From Streptomyces violascens (GTDB lineage: Bacteria; Actinomycetota; Actinomycetes; Streptomycetales; Streptomycetaceae), in the NCBI RefSeq assembly GCF_014649955.1, contig NZ_BMUA01000030.1, forward strand, positions 1-64,000: a DNA stretch of 64,000 nucleotides. Direction: 5' to 3'. Below the pieces are notes generated by a model. It did no database searches, was not told the DNA's origin, and saw only the letters and a list, made by a program, of their open reading frames with translations. The translations under genes and the position numbers were made by a program. This document shows positions 1 through 7,833 of the stretch, piece by piece (the stretch's first letter is position 1; every line of letters starts with the position of its first letter).

Positions 1-249
1 GGCCGATCTGTACGCGGTTGCCGAGGGTCTGGGCGCCGTTGAGCTTGCCGGTGCCCGGGTAAGCCCACAACGTCCCGTCCTTGTCCAGGGCCAGCAGGTC
101 GCGGTTGCCGTGGCCGGTGAAGTCGCCGGCGGCCAGGAGCGTTATGCTCTGCCAGCTGCGGCCGATCTGTACGCGGTTGCCGAGGGTCTGGGCGCCGTTG
201 AGCTTGCCGGTGCCCGGGTAAGCCCACAACGTCCCGTCCTTGTCCAGGG
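1..249. repeat. Tandem 159-bp coding repeat of the FG-GAP array
   Basis: Bases 1-90 and 160-249 are identical, giving a period of 159 bp (53 codons), so copy number can change without breaking the reading frame. Confidence 0.9.
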
Positions 250-1204
250 CGATGAGATCGCTGTGCTTGTTGCCGGCGAACTCGCCGGGGGTGAGCTGGG
301 ACATGCCGCCCCAGCCGGAGCCGATGGTGACCGGCTGGCCCGCGGTGTGGTGACCGGCCCCGGGGAACAACTGCAGACTGCCGGAAGGATCGATACCGAT
401 TAGGTCCGGCTGGCCGGTTGCGGTGAACTTGCCGGCGGCCAGCCCCATGGGTGCGGTCATCGGGGTGCTCGTGGTCCGGGCGATCCATGGGGCGAGGTCG
501 TGGATGCCGGTGCTGATGGCGTCCGCGCGCTTCTCGGCCGGGTCGGCGCCCAGGCAGCCGCCCTGCCAGGAGCGGGAGCTGACGGCTGCGACCTCGGCAC
601 TGCCGTCCTGCTTCGAGCGCAGGGCTGGGCCTCCGGTGTCGCCCTGACAAACGGCCGCGCCGGCCGACTTTGGCGCAAGGCTGAGGCTGGAGCCGCTCAC
701 CTGGCCGAGGGAGAACGCCGAGGTGCGCAGTTGGTTGGGCACCCATTTGGTGCCGGTGCGGCCGAAGCCGGCCACCCGCAGCTGCTCGCCTGCGGTGGGG
801 GCTGTTGCTGCGACGCGGGCGGGGGTGACGCCGGTGACGCGCTGGGAGAGCTTGGCCAGCACGACGTCCCTCTCGGCGCGGGGGGCCAGCTCGATCACGT
901 CGAGGGTGCGGCCGTCGATGGTGGCGGTGGTCTTGAGCTTCGGCTTGCCTGCGCCTACGTCTGCACCCGGGGCGTCGGCGAAGCAGCTTTTGGCGGTGAG
1001 CACCCATTGTCCGCTCACGAGCGTGCCTGAGCAGGCGCGTTGGGGGTCGCCCTCGCCGATGACGAGGCGCGTGGTGAAGGCGTAGGTGGCGTCCTTGGCC
1101 GGGTCTCCAGCTACGGCTCCGGCGTTGGGGGCGAGGAGCAGAGGCAGGGCGAGGGCGGACAGCACGGCGGCGGACAGCGCTGTGCGGGAGGTCTTGGCGG
1201 GCAT
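1..1204 (-). CDS. Secreted trypsin-fold (S1) pseudoprotease with FG-GAP-type repeats, 3' end outside window
   Basis: Read on the minus strand from an ATG at 1204 preceded by AAGGA at 5 nt. A signal peptide covers about residues 1-30. A chymotrypsin-like domain follows (about 45-230), then beta-propeller-type FG-GAP/VCBS repeats of 53 residues that run off the window edge (repeat core LxALDKDGTLWAY). The catalytic triad is altered: the usual TAAHC His site reads TAKSC (Ser at 73), the GDSGGP Ser site reads GDTGGP (Thr at 190), and only the Asp site looks kept (RDVVLAKL, Asp113). Family knowledge says such a protein should not hydrolyse peptides by the standard mechanism. A surface-binding role is my inference. 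The last two repeats are identical over 90 bp, so the array changed recently. Confidence 0.8.
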   Translation of the reverse strand, partial: MPAKTSRTALSAAVLSALALPLLLAPNAGAVAGDPAKDATYAFTTRLVIGEGDPQRACSGTLVSGQWVLTAKSCFADAPGADVGAGKPKLKTTATIDGRTLDVIELAPRAERDVVLAKLSQRVTGVTPARVAATAPTAGEQLRVAGFGRTGTKWVPNQLRTSAFSLGQVSGSSLSLAPKSAGAAVCQGDTGGPALRSKQDGSAEVAAVSSRSWQGGCLGADPAEKRADAISTGIHDLAPWIARTTSTPMTAPMGLAAGKFTATGQPDLIGIDPSGSLQLFPGAGHHTAGQPVTIGSGWGGMSQLTPGEFAGNKHSDLIALDKDGTLWAYPGTGKLNGAQTLGNRVQIGRSWQSITLLAAGDFTGHGNRDLLALDKDGTLWAYPGTGKLNGAQTLGNRVQIG

Positions 1205-1248
1205 GGTGTTCCTTGGGTGGGGCGAGCAGGATGGGACCGTGTCGGGGG

Positions 1249-1791
1249 CTATCCGGTGACCCGGAGTTCGACGAGCACGGAGCGCTTGCCCCCGCCCGGG
1301 ACGTTGGTCTCGCCGACCTGGGTGACGTTGTTCTTGGGGGCGTCCACGGTGGTGGTCTTGCCTTCGGCGGTGAGCTTGGCGCGGACCGCATGGTCCTCGG
1401 TCCAGATGGCATAGGCGTCGGGCACTTCCATGGTGAGGTAGCCGGACTTGGCCTTCGCGACGAAGCAGAATCCCTTTTTGTCTACGCGCGATTCGATCCA
1501 GATGTTGTTGGATGCGGCGCAGCCCTCGTACCCCTCCTGGCCGCTGCCGGGCTTCAGCATGATATTGCCGTCGCCGCGCTTGAGCGTGATCTTCCGCTCA
1601 TTGAGGACGGTTTCCGCATTCGGGTATTCGAACGTCTCTATAGCAAAGGGCATCTCGGCGGCTGAAGCATCCGCGGCCTTCCCGGCTTCGGGGCCGGCGG
1701 CGTGAGCCAGGGGCAGCGCCACGGCCACCCCGGCCGTCAGAGCGGCGCCAACTGCGCCGACAGTCAGGAGTTTCCGCACGCGAGCTATCAC
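1249..1791 (-). CDS. Small secreted protein of unknown function
   Basis: GTG start at 1791 with AAAGG upstream. The product has 180 residues, with a typical Sec signal peptide ending near AHA at about residues 30-32. The mature part is polar, with two cysteines (GCAASN and GFCF) that could form one disulphide in an exported protein. No catalytic motif is visible. It lies 44 nt upstream of the pseudoprotease in the same orientation, so the two are probably co-transcribed and both exported. I do not recognise a named family. Confidence 0.75.
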   Translation of the reverse strand: MIARVRKLLTVGAVGAALTAGVAVALPLAHAAGPEAGKAADASAAEMPFAIETFEYPNAETVLNERKITLKRGDGNIMLKPGSGQEGYEGCAASNNIWIESRVDKKGFCFVAKAKSGYLTMEVPDAYAIWTEDHAVRAKLTAEGKTTTVDAPKNNVTQVGETNVPGGGKRSVLVELRVTG

Positions 1792-1837
1792 AAGGGGCCT
1801 TTCAGAGGGGGATGTTAACAGTGCCTCAAAGAGGATT

Positions 1838-1908
1838 GCTTTAGTAAAGCTAGGCTAAGGTACCAGCAAAGAACACTTGGCCTGGCTGACGGTCAGTCGC
1901 GCCAAGTG
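1838..1908. promoter_or_regulatory. Divergent promoter region with two inverted repeats
   Basis: This lies between the secreted-protein gene and the toxin gene. GCTTTA-G-TAAAGC is a perfect palindrome at 1838-1850. At 1874-1908 an outer repeat (CACTTGGC / GCCAAGTG) and an inner repeat (CTGAC / GTCAG) share the same centre, 1891. These look like operator sites; the second could also form a hairpin. No regulator is encoded beside them, so the binding protein is unknown. Confidence 0.5.
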
Positions 1909-2045
1909 CGGCTGTGTTTTGAGTGCTGATTCGGTGTGGTAATCGGCGAGTCCACATCGGGACCTAAGTCCTTCCAATGCAGGGAACAAAGTCCTTCCGG
2001 TGACGTATCTCTGCGCAGCTGCGACACCCTGCAGAAGGAATCAAC

Positions 2046-5000
2046 TTGTCAAGGAAGAAATCGCTTTGCCGTGGCATCAGCAGAGCTGCGGAGAGACTGA
2101 CGGGAAAGCGGCGCGGAATCTCACCCCGCTACGGTCTTGCTGCCGCTGCACTGCCCCCGGTGCTGCTTGCCGAACTGCTTGGCGCAGCTCCCTCGTACGG
2201 CGCTGAGGGCGATGCGGGCGATCTGCCGCCGCTGTCGGAGCGGGGCCAGGTCGTGCAGATCTGGACGCGCGGCGGACCAGGAGTGAAGGCGGCCGCGGAG
2301 GCCGCGCTGACCGGGTCGGACGAGGACGTCAAGAAATTCCTCACCGTGGAGAACGACCTCGCCGAGTATCACGACACCCGGGTCGAGGCACTGCGAGTGC
2401 TGAGTATCGGCGGCGCCGGCGTACGGCAAGCGGCCAAGAAGGCACTGGCCTCTGGGGACTTGCAGCCGGTACGCAGCTTCCTGCTGTCGGGCTGGCAGGA
2501 GCCGCTCCAGCAGGACCAGCGGGTCCAGGTCCACCAGATCATGAGCACAGCCGGGAACGGCGTGAGGGACGCCGGCAAAGCCGCCTTGGAAGCGGGGCCG
2601 GAGGCCGTCCAGAAGTTCCTCGACGAAGGTCAGTTCGAGGCTCAGGAAACCGACGACCGTGTCCAGGTTCTCCAGATCATGAGTCTGGGCGGTCCGGCGG
2701 TCAAGCAGGCCGGCAAGCTTGCGCTGAAGGGGACGCCGGATGATGCCCGGGAGTTCCTGAACGTCGGCCAGTTCACGGCCCGCAACCGGGACCAGGAGCG
2801 GGCCACCGTCGCGCAGCTCGCGGAGCAGGCGACACGGGCGGGCCAGCAGGCCAAGGCTGCCACTGATGCCGCCAAGGAAGCCTCGGAGCGGGCTGTCGCC
2901 GCGGCCGAGCAGGCCAAGCTCGCTGCGCAGAAGGCAGCCAGGGAGACCGAGGCGGCCCGCAAGGACTCTGTGCGCGCCGCGAGCGCGGCCGGGCGCGCGG
3001 CGGATGCGGCGCAAGGTGCGGCGCAAGCTGCCCGGCAGGCCATCAGCGCTGCAAACGCCGCGAACGCCGCTGCCCGGGTCGCAGCCAGCGCCGCTGCTCA
3101 GGCAGCGAATGCCGCTGCCTCCGCGGCGGATGCCGCCTCCCGGGCACGCACCGCCGCCGCCGAAGTCGCCACTGACGGCAGCAAGGCCGCCGAAGCCAGG
3201 AAACTGGCCACCGAGGCCCGAGCCGCGGCCAAGGATGCGGACAAGGCCGCCGAGGCTGCCGGATTCGCGGGCGAGGCATCCAAGGCCGCCGACGTAGCCG
3301 TCGCCTCGGCCAAGAGCGCCGCCGGCAACGCCGACGCAGCCGCCACGGCAGCCGAGGAGGCCAACACCTTTGCCAATGCGGCCGGAGTCCACTCCAGCGA
3401 GGCGCGCTATGCCGCCCAGGAGGCGCGCCGTCACGCCAAGGAAGCCCACCGCGCCGCGAACGCCGCCTCGGCCCTGGCGAAGAAGTCCGCCGCCGCTGCC
3501 TTCGAGGCCCGCGATGCGGCCAGGTCCGCAGCCGGGCACGCCCGCAGTGCCGCCGATGCCGCCGACGAGGCCGCCGCACATGCCGGTGAAGCCGCCAAGG
3601 CCGCCGACGAGTCCAAAAAGCAGGCCGGCGAGGCGAAGAAGGCCGCCGATGAGGCCACCAAGGCGGTCGCGACCGCCACGCGCGTCTACGACGTGGCGCG
3701 CGAGGGCGAGGCAGAAGACCTTGCCGGCCGCACCGCCGCGGCAACGGAACGTGCCACCGACTTCAAGCAGGCCGACGACAGGTTCACCACCAGCCTGGGA
3801 CAGCTCCTCAAGGACAACCAGGCCCTCGACACGGAAGCCACCGGCCTCACCGGTGAGGCAGAGCATCCCGGAGCGGACCCGAAGGCACTGGCCGCCAAGG
3901 GACGCACCCTGGCGATGAAGGCACTCAAGAGCACTCTGCGCGGCCCGGTCAGCCAGCAGGCCGCCGCTGACGCCCTCGCAGGAGATGACGCCACCGTCGT
4001 CGACTACCTCCGCACCGGGTGGAAGAAGTCCGCTCTTCAGGACGCCCGCACGCGAGTGGAAGACCTCGCGGACCACAGCCCCATCAAGCCCGTCCGCACC
4101 GCCGCCGCAACCGCACTGAAGGGAACCGACCAGCAGGTCAGCGACTTCTACACCACCGGCCAGCACCAGGCCGCCGTCACCGAGTACCGCGTGCAGGTCC
4201 ACCAGGTCGCCAGCACCGCAGGCCCCGGCGTGAAGGAAGCAGCCCAGGCCGTACTCAAGGACGGCGACCCCAAAAAGCTCGCCGCCTTCCTCTACAGCGG
4301 CCGGTACACGCAGCGGTACACCGACGAACGCGTCACCACCCACCGGCTGCTCAAGACCGGCGGGGCTGAGCTCAAGGCCGCAGCCAAAATCGCTCTGGCG
4401 GGAACGCCGGACATGCTGCATACCTTCATCCAGGCCGGTCAGTACATGGCTGTCCGCAAGGACCAGCTCGCCGAGACCCACACCGCTCAGGTCCAGCGCC
4501 TGATCCAGGAGGCCTCCCAGACCGCCGCGCTCGCCCAGAAACACGCCTGGGAAGCCTCCCGCGCCGCAGCGGTCGCCGCCCAGGCCGCGGCCGACGCCGA
4601 CAAGGCCAAGCAGGAGGCCGACAAGTCCGCCCAACAGGCTGACAAGTACGCCAAGGATGCCGACCGGTCCGCCAAGGCAGCCGAAGCATCAGCAGCCCAG
4701 GCCGCGAAATCCGCAGCCACCGCCCGGAACGCCGCCAACGCCGCCGACCGCGACGCGGACGCCGCCGAAGCCTCCGCTGCCAACGCCGAGTTCTCCGCCA
4801 ACTGGGCCCGCACCTCGGCCCGTGAAGCCAGCGCCGCCTCCGACGAGGCTCGCCGTGGCGCGCTCGCCGCAGGCAAGGACGCCAAGGCAGCCGAAGCAGA
4901 AGCCTCCAAGGCCTGGGACATCACCAGGGAGAAACTGCGCGCCGAGGAAGCCGAAGCCAAGCGCAAGGCCGAGGAAGAGTTCAAGAAGGGGCAGGAACAA

Positions 5001-5630
5001 AAGAATAAGAAGAAGCGCGGCTGCGCTTCCGTGATCGGCGTTCCCGGAGCCCTCGGTTCCTGCCTGCGCAGCTCGGACGATGCCTACATCGACCGCGAGG
5101 CCACCCAGAGCGCCAGCGGCCTCGTTCTCGACTTCGTCTTCGCCATCACCGAGGTCGAAGAGTGCATCAAGAACCCGGCCGTAGCCAGCTGCGGGGCACT
5201 CGCCGCCTCTATCACTCCTATGGGCAAGCCCAAGAAGCTCGAAAAGCTTGCCAACAAGGTCCACGACCTCGCCCAATCCTCCAAAGTCTTCCGTCCCACC
5301 GTCAAGTGGGCCACTCCTAAACACGACGGGTGGCAGCATGTTCTTGACTCTCACCGGTCCGGTGGCAAGGACTTCGAAGCTGCCAAGGGAACCAAGGGAG
5401 CCTTCGAGGGTAAATTCGTGAAGGGCGAAAGGCTGAAGCTCCGCATCCAGGAGGCTATCGACCAGGGGAAAATATCGAAGAACACCGGCGGCCGTGACGG
5501 GATCATCTACGAACTCGACTTCCACAAACCGATCGGCAGGACCGCCAAGAGCGAAGGCGGGCGCGAGGCCACGAGCATCCGCGTAATCCTCAACGAAGAC
5601 GGAAGCCTCCGCACAGCGCACCCCATCTAA
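2046..5630 (+). CDS. ALF-repeat polymorphic toxin with C-terminal RNase-like (BECR-type) domain
   Basis: The TTG start at 2046 is chosen because AGAAGGA sits 6-7 nt upstream. The 1,194-residue product has a long basic signal region with a hydrophobic stretch near residues 30-50. A first block of ALF repeats follows (about 60-265: GxxVxxAAxxAL..FL), then a very Ala-rich heptad region (about 265-560), a second ALF block (640-800), a second Ala-rich coiled coil (800-980) and a Lys-rich hinge. The last 110 residues are a separate cargo domain with WQHVLDSH, a central ExK-rich region and a terminal IRVILNEDGSLRTAHP-type strand. That layout matches barnase/EndoU/colicin/RelE-like toxins, but the exact family is not certain. 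The next gene is the likely immunity partner. Delivery to neighbouring cells is inferred from architecture. Confidence 0.8.
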   Translation: MSRKKSLCRGISRAAERLTGKRRGISPRYGLAAAALPPVLLAELLGAAPSYGAEGDAGDLPPLSERGQVVQIWTRGGPGVKAAAEAALTGSDEDVKKFLTVENDLAEYHDTRVEALRVLSIGGAGVRQAAKKALASGDLQPVRSFLLSGWQEPLQQDQRVQVHQIMSTAGNGVRDAGKAALEAGPEAVQKFLDEGQFEAQETDDRVQVLQIMSLGGPAVKQAGKLALKGTPDDAREFLNVGQFTARNRDQERATVAQLAEQATRAGQQAKAATDAAKEASERAVAAAEQAKLAAQKAARETEAARKDSVRAASAAGRAADAAQGAAQAARQAISAANAANAAARVAASAAAQAANAAASAADAASRARTAAAEVATDGSKAAEARKLATEARAAAKDADKAAEAAGFAGEASKAADVAVASAKSAAGNADAAATAAEEANTFANAAGVHSSEARYAAQEARRHAKEAHRAANAASALAKKSAAAAFEARDAARSAAGHARSAADAADEAAAHAGEAAKAADESKKQAGEAKKAADEATKAVATATRVYDVAREGEAEDLAGRTAAATERATDFKQADDRFTTSLGQLLKDNQALDTEATGLTGEAEHPGADPKALAAKGRTLAMKALKSTLRGPVSQQAAADALAGDDATVVDYLRTGWKKSALQDARTRVEDLADHSPIKPVRTAAATALKGTDQQVSDFYTTGQHQAAVTEYRVQVHQVASTAGPGVKEAAQAVLKDGDPKKLAAFLYSGRYTQRYTDERVTTHRLLKTGGAELKAAAKIALAGTPDMLHTFIQAGQYMAVRKDQLAETHTAQVQRLIQEASQTAALAQKHAWEASRAAAVAAQAAADADKAKQEADKSAQQADKYAKDADRSAKAAEASAAQAAKSAATARNAANAADRDADAAEASAANAEFSANWARTSAREASAASDEARRGALAAGKDAKAAEAEASKAWDITREKLRAEEAEAKRKAEEEFKKGQEQKNKKKRGCASVIGVPGALGSCLRSSDDAYIDREATQSASGLVLDFVFAITEVEECIKNPAVASCGALAASITPMGKPKKLEKLANKVHDLAQSSKVFRPTVKWATPKHDGWQHVLDSHRSGGKDFEAAKGTKGAFEGKFVKGERLKLRIQEAIDQGKISKNTGGRDGIIYELDFHKPIGRTAKSEGGREATSIRVILNEDGSLRTAHPI

Positions 5631-5647
5631 ACTAGAAGGACGCACTG

Positions 5648-5680
5648 GGCGCCCCCTGGGGAGCAGCCCCAGGGGGCGCC
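5648..5680. terminator. Perfect 14-bp hairpin between toxin and immunity genes
   Basis: Arms at 5648-5661 and 5667-5680 are exact complements around a 5-nt loop, starting 17 nt after the toxin stop. There is no clear T-run after it, so it may be a terminator, a processing site or an attenuator setting the toxin:immunity ratio. Confidence 0.7.
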
Positions 5681-5713
5681 TAGTCATCGAACCCCTCACA
5701 GCAAGGAGCACAC

Positions 5714-6196
5714 ATGATTACCATCGAATTCACACCGGACGACCGCGGTGACATCTTGAACGAAACCGCCCGCAAATCCCTCCACGAAGGACTCTTCACC
5801 CTTGAGTCCCTGACACCCACGGACTTTCGCTACAGCTACTTCGTCTACCCGACCCTCCTGAACATCGGCGGCATGCAGTTCCTTCCGAATGCCCCCGTTC
5901 CCATCATGGACCTGATGTACTGCCTCGGATATTCGCTCCGGGATCTTCCCCGCGACGGGAAATCTGAAATCAGCTTCACCGAAAACAGTGAAATCATCCA
6001 CCTCGTATTGAGCGGAGACACGGTAAAGGCTGATTCATCGGCAAATCCGGATCGACACGGAGAGTGCCCAGCCTCCGAGTACTACCACGCGGTCCGGACA
6101 TTCATCGCCTCTGGTATGCGTCATATTCTGGGAAAGTATCCGCAGCTTGATGGACACCAGGCCTTCAGTGAACTCGCGGAACTCGCGGTGGCGTAA
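5714..6196 (+). CDS. Probable immunity protein for the ALF-repeat toxin
   Basis: The ATG at 5714 follows AGCAAGGAG at a normal distance. The 160-residue product has no signal peptide or membrane segment and an acidic overall composition, as expected of a cytosolic inhibitor. Its base composition is clearly less GC-biased than the toxin repeats, which is common for toxin-tip/immunity cassettes exchanged by recombination. I assign the role from position (84 nt after the toxin stop, same strand), size and charge. I do not recognise the fold. Its expression may depend on read-through of the hairpin or on its own promoter. Confidence 0.6.
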   Translation: MITIEFTPDDRGDILNETARKSLHEGLFTLESLTPTDFRYSYFVYPTLLNIGGMQFLPNAPVPIMDLMYCLGYSLRDLPRDGKSEISFTENSEIIHLVLSGDTVKADSSANPDRHGECPASEYYHAVRTFIASGMRHILGKYPQLDGHQAFSELAELAVA

Positions 6197-6618
6197 TGAT
6201 CTCTCAACGGGTGCAAATCCTTGAAACAGACCAGGTTCCCTGACTGAGTGCTAAGGGTTGTCCCGTAACTGCTGTGCGACGCGGCGCCGCCACGGTCGGC
6301 TCTCCGTGCCGTGGTTCGCACTTGGAATGTCCCGTTCCGGTGTCTCGACCTGGGCTTTCCTGGCCGCTTCATTCAAGGGACAGTGCAGCTCCGCCTCACG
6401 CTCTTGTCCCTTGAAATCCGATGCCCTTGCTACGTCGTGACCGTGGGCCGACGGCTCATCTGCCGGAGAGAGGGATACCCAGGCTCCGTCATTAACCCTC
6501 TTCGGGCATGCCGACTTGACGAGTGTGAGGAGGTCGCCCGAAAACGTTCACACACTGCACCCGCGACGAGCAGATCGCTTCTCGGTCACTTGCAGAGTCG
6601 AAAGGGATCGCGGCGCTC
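6197..6618. other. Intergenic, no gene seen
   Basis: No convincing reading frame. A short stretch near 6250 (GGGTTGTCCCGTAACTG) resembles ends seen on some Streptomyces insertion sequences, but no partner end or transposase was found, so it is at most a relic. Confidence 0.4.
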
Positions 6619-7800
6619 TCATAGTTGTCGCTTGTCAGGGTCACGATGTTGGTGGTGCATCGCATCGCTGATCGCGGAGGCAAGTTCTGGCAGGCTCCAG
6701 TACGCAGAGTGCGTCCATAGCCCTGCGGTGGCGGTGCGGGGCAGCGGTATGTCGACCGGGTATGTGCCGTCGGCGAGGCGAAAGACGTGGGAGGCCGCGA
6801 AGCCAAGTACGTCGAGTGGTTGCCATAGGTTGGTCCAGCGGGCCAGGGAGTTCGGCAGGACGACCGGTTCGTGGCCGGTATAGGGAGAAAGTTGGCCTCC
6901 GCGGGGGTCACAGAGGTGGAAGTACGCAGGTTGAGAGCCGAAGGTGAGTAGCGACGAAGTCCACAGCGGTTCCTGCGCAGTGGCCATGTCGACAGCGATC
7001 ACCCCGCCGAGACTGTGTGCCACCAGCGGTACGGGGTGATCCGGGTGGCGTCCCAGTTCGGGATCGACGGCAGCGATCTGCTCCCATACCCGAGCATGGA
7101 TCTGCTCGCGATGACGCTGATAGACGAGTACATCGCCAAGAAATCTGGTGGCGCCTGGTCCGAGGCGGTGGCGCAAGCTGTGGTTCACCCTGCCGACGAC
7201 CACCCCCATCGCCGCGCCTGCGACGCGGTCCAGGTCCGCGAGCCGACGCCGGATCAGTGACCGGAGACTACCGTCAACGGGTGCTGCGCCACGGAGTCCC
7301 GCCCAGGAATCCTCCGGCTCTCGCGTCTCAGTGACTGCATGGGCGATGGCCATTCCCGTCTCGCTGAGAAGGGATGGGTCATCGGCCAGCGACAGCCAAT
7401 GAGTCGTTGGCCATTCCTCGGCGAGTGTTGCAAGCACCTGGTCCGCGACCGGACTGTTGCGGCCATCACGCAGTCCGCTGTTGTGCGACGGGTCCAAGCC
7501 CTGGCGGACCGCGTCACGCAGGGGTGCCGGCAGGTCTCCTGGAACAGGCCCCTCGGTTTCACTGAGAAGGGCAGCCAATAGCATCTTGGACGGTACATCA
7601 ACGGTTTCGGGTGTATCCCGCAGCCCGGCGGAGCGAGGGGGGAGCGCGAGGTCGACGTAGCGGTCATCCGCGCCAAGGTCTCCCCAGTAGACCGGTACCA
7701 AAGTCCTTCCCACCGTGGCCTGCAGGGCCTCGACGGTAGCGGTGAATGCTTGCGGGTCACGGTTGCCGACGCCGTGAATGACGAAGACCGGCTCGTCCAT
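6619..7800 (-). CDS. Alpha/beta hydrolase (lipase/esterase-like), partner of the VWA-CHAT protein
   Basis: This 393-residue protein begins with a strand and oxyanion-type turn (FVIHGVGNRDP). It carries the nucleophile elbow AHSLGG with Ser263, and His-bearing motifs follow (HVFRLADG, WTHSAYW). There is no signal peptide, so it should act in the cytosol. The family suggests ester, lipid or peptide-ester hydrolysis; the substrate cannot be read from sequence. It lies 33 nt downstream of the VWA-CHAT gene on the same strand, so it is the second gene of one operon. The pairing of a CHAT protease with a hydrolase suggests a regulated effector, which is inference. Confidence 0.75.
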   Translation of the reverse strand: MDEPVFVIHGVGNRDPQAFTATVEALQATVGRTLVPVYWGDLGADDRYVDLALPPRSAGLRDTPETVDVPSKMLLAALLSETEGPVPGDLPAPLRDAVRQGLDPSHNSGLRDGRNSPVADQVLATLAEEWPTTHWLSLADDPSLLSETGMAIAHAVTETREPEDSWAGLRGAAPVDGSLRSLIRRRLADLDRVAGAAMGVVVGRVNHSLRHRLGPGATRFLGDVLVYQRHREQIHARVWEQIAAVDPELGRHPDHPVPLVAHSLGGVIAVDMATAQEPLWTSSLLTFGSQPAYFHLCDPRGGQLSPYTGHEPVVLPNSLARWTNLWQPLDVLGFAASHVFRLADGTYPVDIPLPRTATAGLWTHSAYWSLPELASAISDAMHHQHRDPDKRQL

Positions 7801-7833
7801 GGCTCTCCTGTCGGGGTGTACTTGTAGTGGCTT

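Noticed and set aside
1-249. CRISPR-like reading of the 159-bp repeat
   Set aside because: The units are adjacent coding repeats of a beta-propeller type, with no spacers.
2121-4634. Very long minus-strand open frame opposite the ALF toxin
   Set aside because: It is a mirror of the Ala-rich repeats: Gly/Leu/Arg-rich, without domain features or ribosome site. GC-rich coding DNA produces such antisense frames.
6240-6270. Insertion-sequence end near GGGTTGTCCCGTAACTG
   Set aside because: No matching second end and no transposase in the neighbourhood.
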